Assembly: GCA_050303615.1 (NCBI GenBank)
Contig: JBNLCC010000094.1
Span: 39,594 to 103,593, forward strand
Direction: 5' to 3'
DNA from: CAZDXJ01 sp050303615
GTDB lineage: Bacteria > Pseudomonadota > Gammaproteobacteria > Methylococcales > Methylomonadaceae
DNA length: 64,000 bases
The position numbers and the translations under genes are program-made. The notes beneath the pieces were generated by a model. The model had not been told where the DNA came from. It searched no databases and worked only from the letters and a program-made list of their open reading frames with translations. Below are positions 17,987 to 26,589 of this stretch, piece after piece. The stretch's first letter is position 1. Every line of letters starts with the position of its first letter.

Positions 17987-19075
17987 CTAAGCCGCCTCAC
18001 GGACCTCGTCAAGCCAAGCCTGGAACAATTTATAGCCAAGCGCCAGCACTACCGCCCCGACAAACAAGCCGATAATGCCGGAAAGCAACATGCCGCCGAT
18101 CGCTCCTAAAAAAATCACCGCCATCGGTATATCCACTCCCCGCCCCATCAACAGAGGCTTAAGTATATTGTCTATTAACGCGACAAAAACATTCCACACC
18201 AGAAATGCGGAAGCGAACATACCCTCATCGATAGAATAAACATAAACAACTACCGGAATTAGAACCAACGTTGGACCGATCTGTATAACGGCAAGAAACA
18301 GGCACAACAAGGCCAATAAGCCGGCACCTGGCACGTCGGCAACCATAAACCCCATTCCGGCGAGTATCGCCTGAATTAAAGCAACACCCAGCACGCCTCT
18401 TGCCACGCCATGTACCGTTGCTTCGGCGACGCGGGTTAATTCCTCACCCTTGTCGCCGGCAAAACGTTTGGCAATATCATGCGCTATCCGGTGTCCTGCT
18501 GTCGCATTCGCCAGAAGAATTCCGGCAATAATAATGGCGAAAATAAATTGCAGTACGCTAATGCCTGCGGAAGCAACCGCCGTTAATAACCAACCGGCAA
18601 AAAGTTTTAATTGCGGTGCTAACACTGCAACCGCATTTTCCAGATTTGCAGAAGCAAGCGTCCAGAAATATGCAACAGTACCACCGACCAACGGCCAGGT
18701 TCTGACACTTTTCGGTGGCGGCGGAATATTCAATGCCCCGGATCGTAATTGTTCTGCAAGCACATGTGCATTATCGACGATAACGCCGGCAAGCAGAATA
18801 ATCGGTCCGGCAAGAATCAATAGCAAAAGCAGCGTCACTACAATAGCGATAATCCCTTGTCGTCCCCCGGAAATTTCAACGATGCGATGAAATCCTGGAT
18901 AGAGTGCTATTGCAATAATGACACCCCAGCAGATTGGCGAGATAAACGGACGAATAATCGCGAAACACCATGCAATCATCAATGCGATCACTGCAATCCG
19001 GATTGCCGCATTAACCGCTTTTTCCATGAAATCCGTATTTGTGTCGGAAAAACCTTTATTCATCGAGTACCCCAT
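17987..19075 (-). CDS. AI-2E family transporter
   Basis: A 362-residue polytopic inner-membrane protein of the AI-2 exporter-like (PerM/YdiK-type) family. It shows about eight hydrophobic segments with the family's conserved ISPICWGVIIAIALYPG (about 46-62) near the N-terminus and GPTLVLIPVVVYVY plus FLGAIGGMLLSGIIGLFVGAVVLA in the C-terminal half. Family members export signals, organic acids or ions; the substrate is not predictable. An alternative start (MNKGF) lies 12 bases inside; both have only modest ribosome sites. Confidence 0.85.
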   Translation of the reverse strand: MGYSMNKGFSDTNTDFMEKAVNAAIRIAVIALMIAWCFAIIRPFISPICWGVIIAIALYPGFHRIVEISGGRQGIIAIVVTLLLLLILAGPIILLAGVIVDNAHVLAEQLRSGALNIPPPPKSVRTWPLVGGTVAYFWTLASANLENAVAVLAPQLKLFAGWLLTAVASAGISVLQFIFAIIIAGILLANATAGHRIAHDIAKRFAGDKGEELTRVAEATVHGVARGVLGVALIQAILAGMGFMVADVPGAGLLALLCLFLAVIQIGPTLVLIPVVVYVYSIDEGMFASAFLVWNVFVALIDNILKPLLMGRGVDIPMAVIFLGAIGGMLLSGIIGLFVGAVVLALGYKLFQAWLDEVREAA

Positions 19076-19196
19076 ACCCGGCCTGCATCGTTAATTTCGT
19101 AACTTGCGCCAAACTATCCGGTTATACGGCTTGACAAAGCGCCGGGACCGGAACAAATCACGACATGCGGTGCGGCCGGATAGCTTTTAGCGAAGC

Positions 19197-19463
19197 TCAA
19201 TCCTTTAATCGCTCTTTAATACGTTCATAGGCCAAAGTAAGCTCTTCGGCAATGGTTTTGGCGCCTTCAATGACATCTTCACCGGTTTCTTTCGCTTCAT
19301 CGGCAATATCAGTGATTTTGTCGTTCAGTTTATCCCATTGTAAATCGGCTTTCTCCCATTCCTGTTTTACTTCCATACCTGCAAGATGTAATTTGACATT
19401 TATTTCATCCCGTTGCTGTTTAAGTTTTGCCTTCAAGTCTTCAAATTCTGATTGAATATCCAT
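19197..19463 (-). CDS. small predicted coiled-coil protein
   Basis: An 88-residue highly charged protein predicted to be almost wholly helical, with heptad-like spacing of leucine/isoleucine through FEDLKAKLKQQRDEINVKLH and the later IADEAKETGEDVIEGAKTIAEEL. It has no cysteine, signal or membrane segment. Similar small helical proteins occur near stress-related genes, and here it sits between an AI-2E transporter and an HdeD protein on the same strand. No function is recognised. Confidence 0.6.
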   Translation of the reverse strand: MDIQSEFEDLKAKLKQQRDEINVKLHLAGMEVKQEWEKADLQWDKLNDKITDIADEAKETGEDVIEGAKTIAEELTLAYERIKERLKD

Positions 19464-19552
19464 CGTTCGTTACCTTTACATTGTTAAGTTAAAATTATAC
19501 CCATCTAACCGTGTGGAACGCTTCTCGTTAAAAGATGATAAATTATGCTTTA

Positions 19553-20122
19553 TTAAACCGCATTTTTCGCAGCCAGTGCCATAACCACAAATCCCCAACC
19601 ATGAATAATCAGGTCTATCGCTATCAGAAGCCCAATAAGCCACATGCCCGAAACCGGCCACGCCGTCATGATCATGCCGCCGAAAATCACCGATACAATT
19701 CCGGCGATCAGCGTCAACCACCAGCCTTGCATTGCTCTCATCTGCAGAGCCATAACGATGCGCATGGATCCGACCATCATAAAAACCACAGCAATCACGA
19801 TCGTAATCAGAGCCGATGCCAACATCGGGTCGTTAATGATTACCAGTCCGCCGATAAGGTATGCGGCGGCAGCCAGTATATGCAAAATAATGCTTTTCCA
19901 GCCTTTGCATTGAAATGCATAAAAAAACTGGAAAGCCCCCGCAAACAGCATTAAAAAGCCAAAGAAAAGCATACTGGCCATGGTTATCGCAAAAGTCATT
20001 CCCAAGCCGACAGTTCCCAAAACGACAAACAAAATTCCAAGCGCGAGCAACCAACCCCATTTATGCTGCATTTCACCCAAAATATTTTCGATTACCGATT
20101 TTTGCTGCGTATTTGATTCCAT
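19553..20122 (-). CDS. HdeD family membrane protein (DUF308)
   Basis: A 189-residue inner-membrane protein with six hydrophobic segments arranged as DUF308 repeats, the layout of HdeD, which is linked to acid stress in E. coli. GWWLTLIAGIVSVIFGGMIM near the C-terminal third is the characteristic repeat. The N-terminal 20 residues are polar and cytoplasmic. It is likely monocistronic; the role here is inferred only from the family. Confidence 0.85.
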   Translation of the reverse strand: MESNTQQKSVIENILGEMQHKWGWLLALGILFVVLGTVGLGMTFAITMASMLFFGFLMLFAGAFQFFYAFQCKGWKSIILHILAAAAYLIGGLVIINDPMLASALITIVIAVVFMMVGSMRIVMALQMRAMQGWWLTLIAGIVSVIFGGMIMTAWPVSGMWLIGLLIAIDLIIHGWGFVVMALAAKNAV

Positions 20123-20199
20123 GGTTTTCCCCTCATTGAATAGTATTATTGGAATTAAAATTTAAAGTTTAGTTGTTTTTATTGAAATAGTTAATGATT

Positions 20200-21675
20200 T
20201 TACCGTTGCGCCAAAGGCCAATAAATGCCGGCATATTCCCTTTTCCAAATATTGCCGGTCTCGGCCCGTTCCTTACAGCGGGTAAAACTGTAGCGATAGA
20301 TGACAGCCCGTAGGTAACGGGGCGGTCTGTCAGGAAAGGGATTTCCCGCCAGCAACGATAACACCGGAGGCGAGCCTTGCCGCAGTCTGTGCAGGAATTT
20401 AACGAACCAACCGTCCCTAGCCGGCAATTGCAAGGCCGCAAACCACATTTGCCAGTCCAGCCTGGGTTGATGGGGAATATTCCAGCGCAGATTGCGATCG
20501 AGTTTCCCCGGTTTATATTTAAACGGATAGGTTCGCCAATGTTCCCCGTCATCGGACCCTTGTACAATAATTTCGGGGCGAACCGTGGTCATCACCGCAA
20601 ACGGGCCGTAATTGTTGACCACCGAAAAAGCCGATGTCAGTTTCACTAATGCTTTCAACGGTGCAGCCGGATACTGTCCGGCATGATACATCCAAATGTA
20701 GGTGGCACAGATTAACAACACCAAGCCGCTCCAAACGCCCGACAAAACATGGACTGAGGTAGTAGCTACCGGCTGCCGCCACATAATGTATCGGCGCAGA
20801 TTTACCGGAATGGCTCTGACGATAGCTTTATCTTCAAATAAAAACAGACACAACAGAATTACCAGTAAATTAAAAAAATTATAATTCCCGGTCAGCATAA
20901 TACTCGACTGGAGAACGATAAAGCTCCAGGCGGCAAAAAGACGAAAACGGCGCGGCATAAAAATAAAAAACGGCACCACAAGTTCGATAAAAAATACCGC
21001 TACCACGCAGAATTCGTTAAACCATGCAGGAAAATGATGCACATAATAAGCCAGCGGCGTCGGGATGGGCTGGGTTTGGTAATGATAGTTGAGCGCAGTG
21101 AGATTTGCCCAGGTCGGGTCGCCGCTGGCAAGCTTAACAATACCGCCCATCAACATAAAGCGCGCAAGCAGCCATCGGTACAAAAAAATAATAAACCCCG
21201 AGCCCCAGGTCAGTAAAACTGCAAGAAACCCGATTTCCAGTAAAAAACCGTCCCATTGATATGCGGTAAATTCCTGCCCCGCAACCGCAATCGATAAATA
21301 CAGCCCAAAACAAACCAGTAACGCCGCCCGGGACAGAACATCCAGCAAAACCATAGCAGCCGATACCATGCCGGCCACACAGACGGCACGCAACGTCACA
21401 TCCGATGCATCAATCCAGAACACCGTAGGGAAACGCCAAAACTGTTGCCCGGCAAAGCCCTTGTCCACGGCATCCAACCAGCTTGCAACCGGTAAAATCC
21501 CGTTGCTTCCCAACAAACCCTCGATCTGCACCAACATGGAGGCAAAAGCCGCAAAATAAATGATCGCCAGAAAACGCAGAAATAACCAACTGATGAGCGC
21601 GTATTCAGCGTAATCGACAAAAATCACGCGCCAAACGGCATTAGCCAGTCCCCGCCGCGGTAAAGCCTGGTTCAT
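20200..21675 (-). CDS. lipase maturation factor family protein
   Basis: A 491-residue membrane protein of the LMF family (homologues of eukaryotic LMF1, also common in bacteria). Several hydrophobic segments occupy residues 25-320, with FLRFLAIIYFAAFASM early and FTAYQWDGFLLEIGFL in the middle. The C-terminal soluble part contains WRTYPFKYKPGKLDRNLRWNIPHQPRLDWQMWF-type sequence, the family hallmark (positions about 381-413). The bacterial role is unknown. GGAGG precedes the ATG by 6-7 bases. The short secreted-protein gene at 21736 is upstream on the same strand. Confidence 0.87.
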   Translation of the reverse strand: MNQALPRRGLANAVWRVIFVDYAEYALISWLFLRFLAIIYFAAFASMLVQIEGLLGSNGILPVASWLDAVDKGFAGQQFWRFPTVFWIDASDVTLRAVCVAGMVSAAMVLLDVLSRAALLVCFGLYLSIAVAGQEFTAYQWDGFLLEIGFLAVLLTWGSGFIIFLYRWLLARFMLMGGIVKLASGDPTWANLTALNYHYQTQPIPTPLAYYVHHFPAWFNEFCVVAVFFIELVVPFFIFMPRRFRLFAAWSFIVLQSSIMLTGNYNFFNLLVILLCLFLFEDKAIVRAIPVNLRRYIMWRQPVATTSVHVLSGVWSGLVLLICATYIWMYHAGQYPAAPLKALVKLTSAFSVVNNYGPFAVMTTVRPEIIVQGSDDGEHWRTYPFKYKPGKLDRNLRWNIPHQPRLDWQMWFAALQLPARDGWFVKFLHRLRQGSPPVLSLLAGNPFPDRPPRYLRAVIYRYSFTRCKERAETGNIWKREYAGIYWPLAQR

Positions 21676-21735
21676 CGGTAGCCTCCTGAATTAAATTGAC
21701 CGGTGCAGCAGTGCTAGTAAAGTAATGCCCGAAAA

Positions 21736-22122
21736 TTATTTATTTTCAAGCTTCAGCAGCCAACCACCGCTGCCTTTGCATTGGTTTGAGCCGGTCGCTT
21801 CAATCTTTATTCTGGCATGGGTTCCGTTAACGGATTCGGGCAACGTACCGGTTACGATATATTTTTTATTTTTTTCAATCACACTTACTTCAACCGGCTG
21901 ACTTTTTGCTCTAACCTTAATCGTGTCCGGTAACGTATTGGCAGATGCAGTGAATGAAAACTCCGTCCCGGAACTGACGCGGGACATCGGCGGCGGATTG
22001 AACTGACTGAATTTAGGCGGCTTACACGCTTTCTTGCTACCGCCCCCACTACTGCCGTAGGCTGCCGCATTATTCGCAAAAGCAAAAGACAACAACATCA
22101 CGAGCAATTTTTGTGTTTTCAT
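21736..22122 (-). CDS. exported protein of unknown function
   Basis: A 128-residue protein with a signal peptide (MKTQKLLVMLLSFAFANNAAA, cleavage likely after AAA) and a beta-rich mature part with two cysteines (one in KKACKPP, one in SNQCKG) that could form a disulfide. The pattern suggests a small Ig-like fold, but I do not recognise the family. The ATG at 22122 is chosen for GAGGAGAA upstream; a longer form starting MMRRSA lacks a better site. It lies 60 bp upstream of the LMF family gene and may be co-transcribed. Confidence 0.6.
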   Translation of the reverse strand: MKTQKLLVMLLSFAFANNAAAYGSSGGGSKKACKPPKFSQFNPPPMSRVSSGTEFSFTASANTLPDTIKVRAKSQPVEVSVIEKNKKYIVTGTLPESVNGTHARIKIEATGSNQCKGSGGWLLKLENK

Positions 22123-22264
22123 AGCGCTTCTCCTCATCATTGGTTAGTCTTACGGAAATAAAACAACCGGTACCATTCGGGCACTTTAACTATTATAATC
22201 ACAGCCTACCGGCATTTCCTCAGAAAGAAAACCGGTGCAGGGTCTGAATATTACAAAAAAAAGT

Positions 22265-23872
22265 CTAGTGTGAAGAACCCTCCGTCAATTTTTCCTGAAT
22301 CATTTTAAGCAATTTACCGAGAGCATCGTTGCCTTCGGTATCAACCGTCACCGTATTGATCTTTTCCTGTTCAGTCAACGGCTCGGCATGATTCATCTGG
22401 TGCTCCAAAACTGTCAGCGTCGCTTCGGAAGGATCATAGGCTTGTCGAATACGCTGTCCGATACGCCTAATTAATTCCTGTTCCGAAGCCCGGCAATCGA
22501 CTATCAACAACGGCACCCGCAAGTTTTCAGCCAATTCGAGAAACAGGGTTCGCTGTTGCCCGGACAGAAAGGCGGCGTCGGCAATAACGGTAAAACCCGC
22601 TTGTAAAACAGAGCGGCTGATATCAACCAACCGTTGGTAGGTCCGCTCGGTAGCATCACTATTGTAAAGGCCGCTGCTGATACCGGAAGCGGTCTGCGCG
22701 TCCGCCGGCAGGCCAAAAATCCGTTTCCGTTCGATATCCGAACGTATCCACACGGCACCTGATTTTTCAGCAAGTTGACTTGCGAACGTCGATTTTCCCG
22801 AACCTGAAAAGCCGTGCATTATAATCAGCAGGACTTTATCTCTTCGGGCGCATTTTTCAGCCAAATCCACATAGGCTTCATAGGCAGATAGCAGCTGCTC
22901 AGCGGCTACCGTATCATCTTGCTGTTGCACTCGTTGCAAAAGCGAAACCTTGGCGCGCACCATGGCCCGGTAAACCAGGTAGTACTTCAATAGCTGTAAG
23001 CCGTGGTAATCGCCGCTATGCAACAAGTAACGGTTCAAGAATCGGTAAGCAAAATCAACATGGCCCCGGTGCAGCAAATCCATCATCACAAAAGCCGCTT
23101 CGCTGATCACGTCGATCCAGCGCAGTTTATCGTTAAACTCGATACAATCGAAAGCCGTGACTTTGTTATCGATCAGCACCATATTTCCCAAGTGCAAATC
23201 GCCGTGGCACTCCCGAATAAAACCCTGTTCCTTGCGTTGCCGCATCACAGCCAGATTACTTTGCCATTGCTGCTGTCCCCATTCCCACAACGATTGCAAT
23301 TGTTGTTGCCGGCATTCGTCATCAAGTAACGGACCGATATGTTCAAAATTTTCCAGGAACCAATGATGAATATCCTCCGCTTCGCCGTAAATCGCCTTGT
23401 TTGACGCCACATCGGCGTGCCCGTGAAAATCGGCAAGCAGATCGGCAATGTGATCAACCTGAACAGCTTGTAGTTCGCCCCGCTCGCTTAATTCGCTCAA
23501 TAACCGGCCGTCGCCGAACCTGCGCATTTTAACGGCATATTCGATAATGCGACCCTCTCCCGATATTTTCGGGCAGTCGGTAGTGCCGGTGACCGGGACA
23601 ACCTCCAAGTATAATTCCGGAGCCAAACGGCGATTCAGCCGCACTTCTTCATCACAGTAGTGACGCCTTTTCTGCAGTGTCGAAAAATCCAGGAACCCGA
23701 AACTGACCGGTTTTTTGATTTTATAGGCGAATTCGCCGGCAAGCAAAACCCAGGATATATGCGTTTCGATAATCCCGATCTCGCCGACTTCATGATCATA
23801 GGCATTCGGCCGGCAAAGTCCCGCCAGTACATCTTTTACCGCTATTTCCCCCTGGCTTTTGGATTGCGCCAT
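22265..23872 (-). CDS. two-domain protein: aminoglycoside phosphotransferase-like plus P-loop kinase
   Basis: A 535-residue fusion. The N-terminal domain (about 1-340) resembles APH-type kinases, with the catalytic HGDLHLGNM (Brenner-like) loop and a following FDCIEFND metal-binding segment. The C-terminal domain (about 345-520) is a P-loop kinase with Walker A GFSGSGKST, resembling COG0645-type predicted kinases. This fusion is common in Proteobacteria with no settled substrate. It is transcribed alone, divergent from ispG. Confidence 0.85.
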   Translation of the reverse strand: MAQSKSQGEIAVKDVLAGLCRPNAYDHEVGEIGIIETHISWVLLAGEFAYKIKKPVSFGFLDFSTLQKRRHYCDEEVRLNRRLAPELYLEVVPVTGTTDCPKISGEGRIIEYAVKMRRFGDGRLLSELSERGELQAVQVDHIADLLADFHGHADVASNKAIYGEAEDIHHWFLENFEHIGPLLDDECRQQQLQSLWEWGQQQWQSNLAVMRQRKEQGFIRECHGDLHLGNMVLIDNKVTAFDCIEFNDKLRWIDVISEAAFVMMDLLHRGHVDFAYRFLNRYLLHSGDYHGLQLLKYYLVYRAMVRAKVSLLQRVQQQDDTVAAEQLLSAYEAYVDLAEKCARRDKVLLIIMHGFSGSGKSTFASQLAEKSGAVWIRSDIERKRIFGLPADAQTASGISSGLYNSDATERTYQRLVDISRSVLQAGFTVIADAAFLSGQQRTLFLELAENLRVPLLIVDCRASEQELIRRIGQRIRQAYDPSEATLTVLEHQMNHAEPLTEQEKINTVTVDTEGNDALGKLLKMIQEKLTEGSSH

Positions 23873-24118
23873 GGTTTTGCCCCTCCAAATTTCCGGCTGT
23901 TTTCATCGTTCTATTGGGAGTATAATTTTTCAAGCGCGTCGATACAATCAACTTTACTGAAAACCATTCCGATAGTGATGTTTCGGCTCCCCTCACCTTG
24001 TTTTCTTCTCCCCGTGAGAAAAAATCAAGCTGAAGGAAAATAATAATCAAGGGCCTGAATAATTGCGTCCGGATCGTTTAAAATATAAACACTTTTTCAA
24101 ACTACAACAGCATTCCCT

Positions 24119-25333
24119 ATGTCAATCAGCCCCAGAAAACACACTAACCAAGTACTTGTCGGCTCTGTCAAAATCGGCGGCGGCGCACCTATCGTCGTGC
24201 AGTCTATGACCAACACCGATACTGCCGATGTCAGTGCCACCGTTAACCAGATCATCGAATTATCCACGGCGGGCTCGGAACTGGTCAGGGTTACGGTCAA
24301 TACCGAAGAGGCTGCTTGTGCGGTCCCCGAGATTAGGAACCAACTGGACCGCCAGGGTGTTGACGCGCCGATCATCGGCGATTTTCATTTCAACGGCCAT
24401 AAACTGTTGGAGAAATACCCCGACTGCGCTTCAGCCCTAGCGAAATACCGCATTAACCCGGGCAATGTGGGCCGAGGATCGAAACGCGACCCGCAGTTTG
24501 CGCAAATGATTGAATTCGCGTGCCGATACGGTAAGCCGGTGCGGATTGGCGTCAACGGCGGCAGCTTGGATCAGTCGGTTTTGACCCGCCTACTGGACGA
24601 AAACCGCGGCAAAGAGACGCCTGACGATCTGTCTGCGGTGACCCGTGAAGCGATTATCGTCTCCGCCCTGGAAAGCGCCGCCCGCGCCGAAGAGATCGGG
24701 CTGGGCAAGGACAAAATCATCCTTTCCTGCAAAATCAGCAACGTCCAGGAACTGATCAGCATATACCAGGATATCTCCGCGCGCTGCGAATATCCCTTGC
24801 ATTTAGGTTTGACCGAAGCCGGCATGGGCTCCAAAGGCATCGTTTCCTCAGCGGCGGCGCTGTCGGTGTTGATGCAGCAGGGCATCGGCGATACGATCCG
24901 CATCTCGTTGACCCCGGAACCGGGCACGGCAAGGACCAAGGAGGTCATCGTCGCCCAGGAACTGCTGCAGACCATGGGTTTCCGCGCCTTCACGCCGCTG
25001 GTCATCGCCTGCCCCGGCTGCGGCCGCACCACCAGCGACTACTTCCAAAAACTGGCAATGGATATTCAAGCTTACCTGCGTGAACAAATGCCGGTCTGGC
25101 GATCCCGTTACCAAGGCGTCGAGGAAATGGAAGTGGCAGTCATGGGCTGCGTCGTCAACGGACCTGGCGAGAGCAAAAACGCCAACATCGGCATCAGCCT
25201 GCCGGGAACCGGCGAATCACCGGTCGCCCCCGTCTATGAAGACGGCGTCAAAACCGTGACCTTGAAAGGCGACAGAATAGCCGAGGAATTTCAGGGTATC
25301 GTTGAGCGTTACATTGAATCACATTACGGATAA
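24119..25333 (+). CDS. ispG: 4-hydroxy-3-methylbut-2-enyl diphosphate synthase (flavodoxin type)
   Basis: 4Fe-4S enzyme of the MEP isoprenoid pathway that converts MEcPP to HMBPP. The 404-residue product has the family N-terminus (PIVVQSMTNTDTADV) and the three iron-sulfur cysteines: Cys298 and Cys301 in CPGCGR and Cys344 in MGCVVNGPGES. The spacing between the second and third cysteines (42 residues) is longer than in E. coli. A hairpin terminator follows within 20 bp of the stop, so it is likely the end of its transcription unit. Confidence 0.96.
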   Translation: MSISPRKHTNQVLVGSVKIGGGAPIVVQSMTNTDTADVSATVNQIIELSTAGSELVRVTVNTEEAACAVPEIRNQLDRQGVDAPIIGDFHFNGHKLLEKYPDCASALAKYRINPGNVGRGSKRDPQFAQMIEFACRYGKPVRIGVNGGSLDQSVLTRLLDENRGKETPDDLSAVTREAIIVSALESAARAEEIGLGKDKIILSCKISNVQELISIYQDISARCEYPLHLGLTEAGMGSKGIVSSAAALSVLMQQGIGDTIRISLTPEPGTARTKEVIVAQELLQTMGFRAFTPLVIACPGCGRTTSDYFQKLAMDIQAYLREQMPVWRSRYQGVEEMEVAVMGCVVNGPGESKNANIGISLPGTGESPVAPVYEDGVKTVTLKGDRIAEEFQGIVERYIESHYG

Positions 25334-25344
25334 CACGCGGCGTT

Positions 25345-25382
25345 CGGCGGTCAGGTTGCCGGAAATGACGGCCGCTTTTTTT
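25345..25382 (+). terminator. terminator after ispG
   Basis: GGCGGTCA (about 25345-25352) pairs imperfectly (one mismatch) with TGACGGCC (about 25366-25373), followed by GC and a seven-base T-run. It separates ispG from the AT-rich pair that follows. Confidence 0.65.
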
Positions 25383-25454
25383 CTAGACCGACTTAAACCA
25401 TCCGCTTATTCGCACAATCTATTCACACTTATCTACAAGTATGATGGTGATAAA

Positions 25455-25970
25455 ATGAGTTTCGAAAAAGATACAATTATGCTTATATTGGGGACTGGGG
25501 TAGCCTTTCTTATTGCAATGCAATGGTTTTGCTGGATTTTTCAATTTGGGCGATTCAAAACCAGAAATAATACTCCTGCTGTCCCGGAAGATAAAAACCA
25601 AAACATTCGGTACGTCATTGCTAATTTTTTTGTAAATATTATAAATGACTTCAGGCATTTGTTGGCACTCGTTATCGTATTGGTGTTCGCTATAACGCTA
25701 TTTGTTGTCTTATATAAAAACTCTGCTTCAGAATTAGGGGCGGCGATGCAGTCTGTTTCTTCGACTTTCGGTGGATTGATTGGAGCTATTATTGGGTTCT
25801 ATTTCGGTGAAAAAACAGCTGTACGTGAAGACAAGCGAAGTGATAATAGTGAAACGGCAGATCAAGCAGAAGCCCAACAGGAAGAGCCTATAAATCAATC
25901 GAAAGGTTCAACCAGTCACCCGCCAATAATTCCCATACCAGAACCAGCAGGTGATGGGGGCAAAGAATGA
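25455..25970 (+). CDS. three-helix membrane protein paired with a pYEATS protein
   Basis: A 171-residue protein with predicted membrane helices at about 8-28, 62-84 and 98-118 (the last in GGLIGAIIGFYFGEKTA) and a polar, proline-rich C-terminal tail (about 120-171) rich in Glu, Gln, Ser and Pro. It overlaps the pYEATS gene by 4 bases (ATGA), so the two are translated together. The ATG at 25455 is chosen because the frame upstream of it has no hydrophobic or conserved sequence. Base composition is clearly more AT-rich than ispG. I do not recognise the family; a sensor or effector anchor is an inference. Confidence 0.6.
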   Translation: MSFEKDTIMLILGTGVAFLIAMQWFCWIFQFGRFKTRNNTPAVPEDKNQNIRYVIANFFVNIINDFRHLLALVIVLVFAITLFVVLYKNSASELGAAMQSVSSTFGGLIGAIIGFYFGEKTAVREDKRSDNSETADQAEAQQEEPINQSKGSTSHPPIIPIPEPAGDGGKE

Positions 25971-26326
25971 ATATCGAACTCAGAGACTCAGCCTTTACTA
26001 GAACATCGAATGGAAAACGGATAATTCAAGCGAAGAAAAATCCCGGGAAAAAGACAACTTATAAGGTCGATGTTGAAATAACTGGGAATGATTTACCATT
26101 CGTTAAGCAAGTAACATACAAGTTGCATCCAACATTCAGAAACAACATCAAGACAGTTGTGCGAACCTTATCTAATCCAAATTGCACGATTTCGTTTTTT
26201 GCCTGGGGTATTTTTAATATTGAAGCTACAGTTGAGTTTTTAGACGGAAAAAAATACAGAACTTCTCATTTTTTAAGATTCAATGAAGATATACAAAACA
26301 ATCCAACTAGTATTCTATACATTTAG
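25967..26326 (+). CDS. prokaryotic YEATS (pYEATS) domain protein
   Basis: A 119-residue single-domain protein matching the prokaryotic YEATS pattern: VDVEITG, the conserved VTYKLHPTFRNN (about 45-56), then CTISFFAWGIFNIEATVEFLDG and a C-terminal TSHFLRF. YEATS domains are Ig-fold binding modules; prokaryotic versions are usually joined to membrane or signalling domains and have been proposed to act as sensors in conflict-type systems. Here the membrane part is a separate, 4-base-overlapping upstream gene. AT-rich composition suggests recent acquisition. Confidence 0.7.
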   Translation: MNIELRDSAFTRTSNGKRIIQAKKNPGKKTTYKVDVEITGNDLPFVKQVTYKLHPTFRNNIKTVVRTLSNPNCTISFFAWGIFNIEATVEFLDGKKYRTSHFLRFNEDIQNNPTSILYI

Positions 26327-26589
26327 TGTTAACAATGAGTTCCAACAGACGCTCCGCTGCTGCCAACCCCTGGGCCCAGCCATTCTTACTGCGCTATTTT
26401 TTCCGTCATCTCTTGAGCCGGACGGGTCATGTTGCCTCGCTCGAAACGTTACAGATTCGGGATAAGGCAAAAACCTATTAATGCTTTAAGATCAACAGTC
26501 AGTTATCTGCACGGTTTGACTACCATTCGTGATGTTTGGCGACCGGTTAAACGTGAGAGACGGATTCAAACCCCGCCCCGTACAAATGG

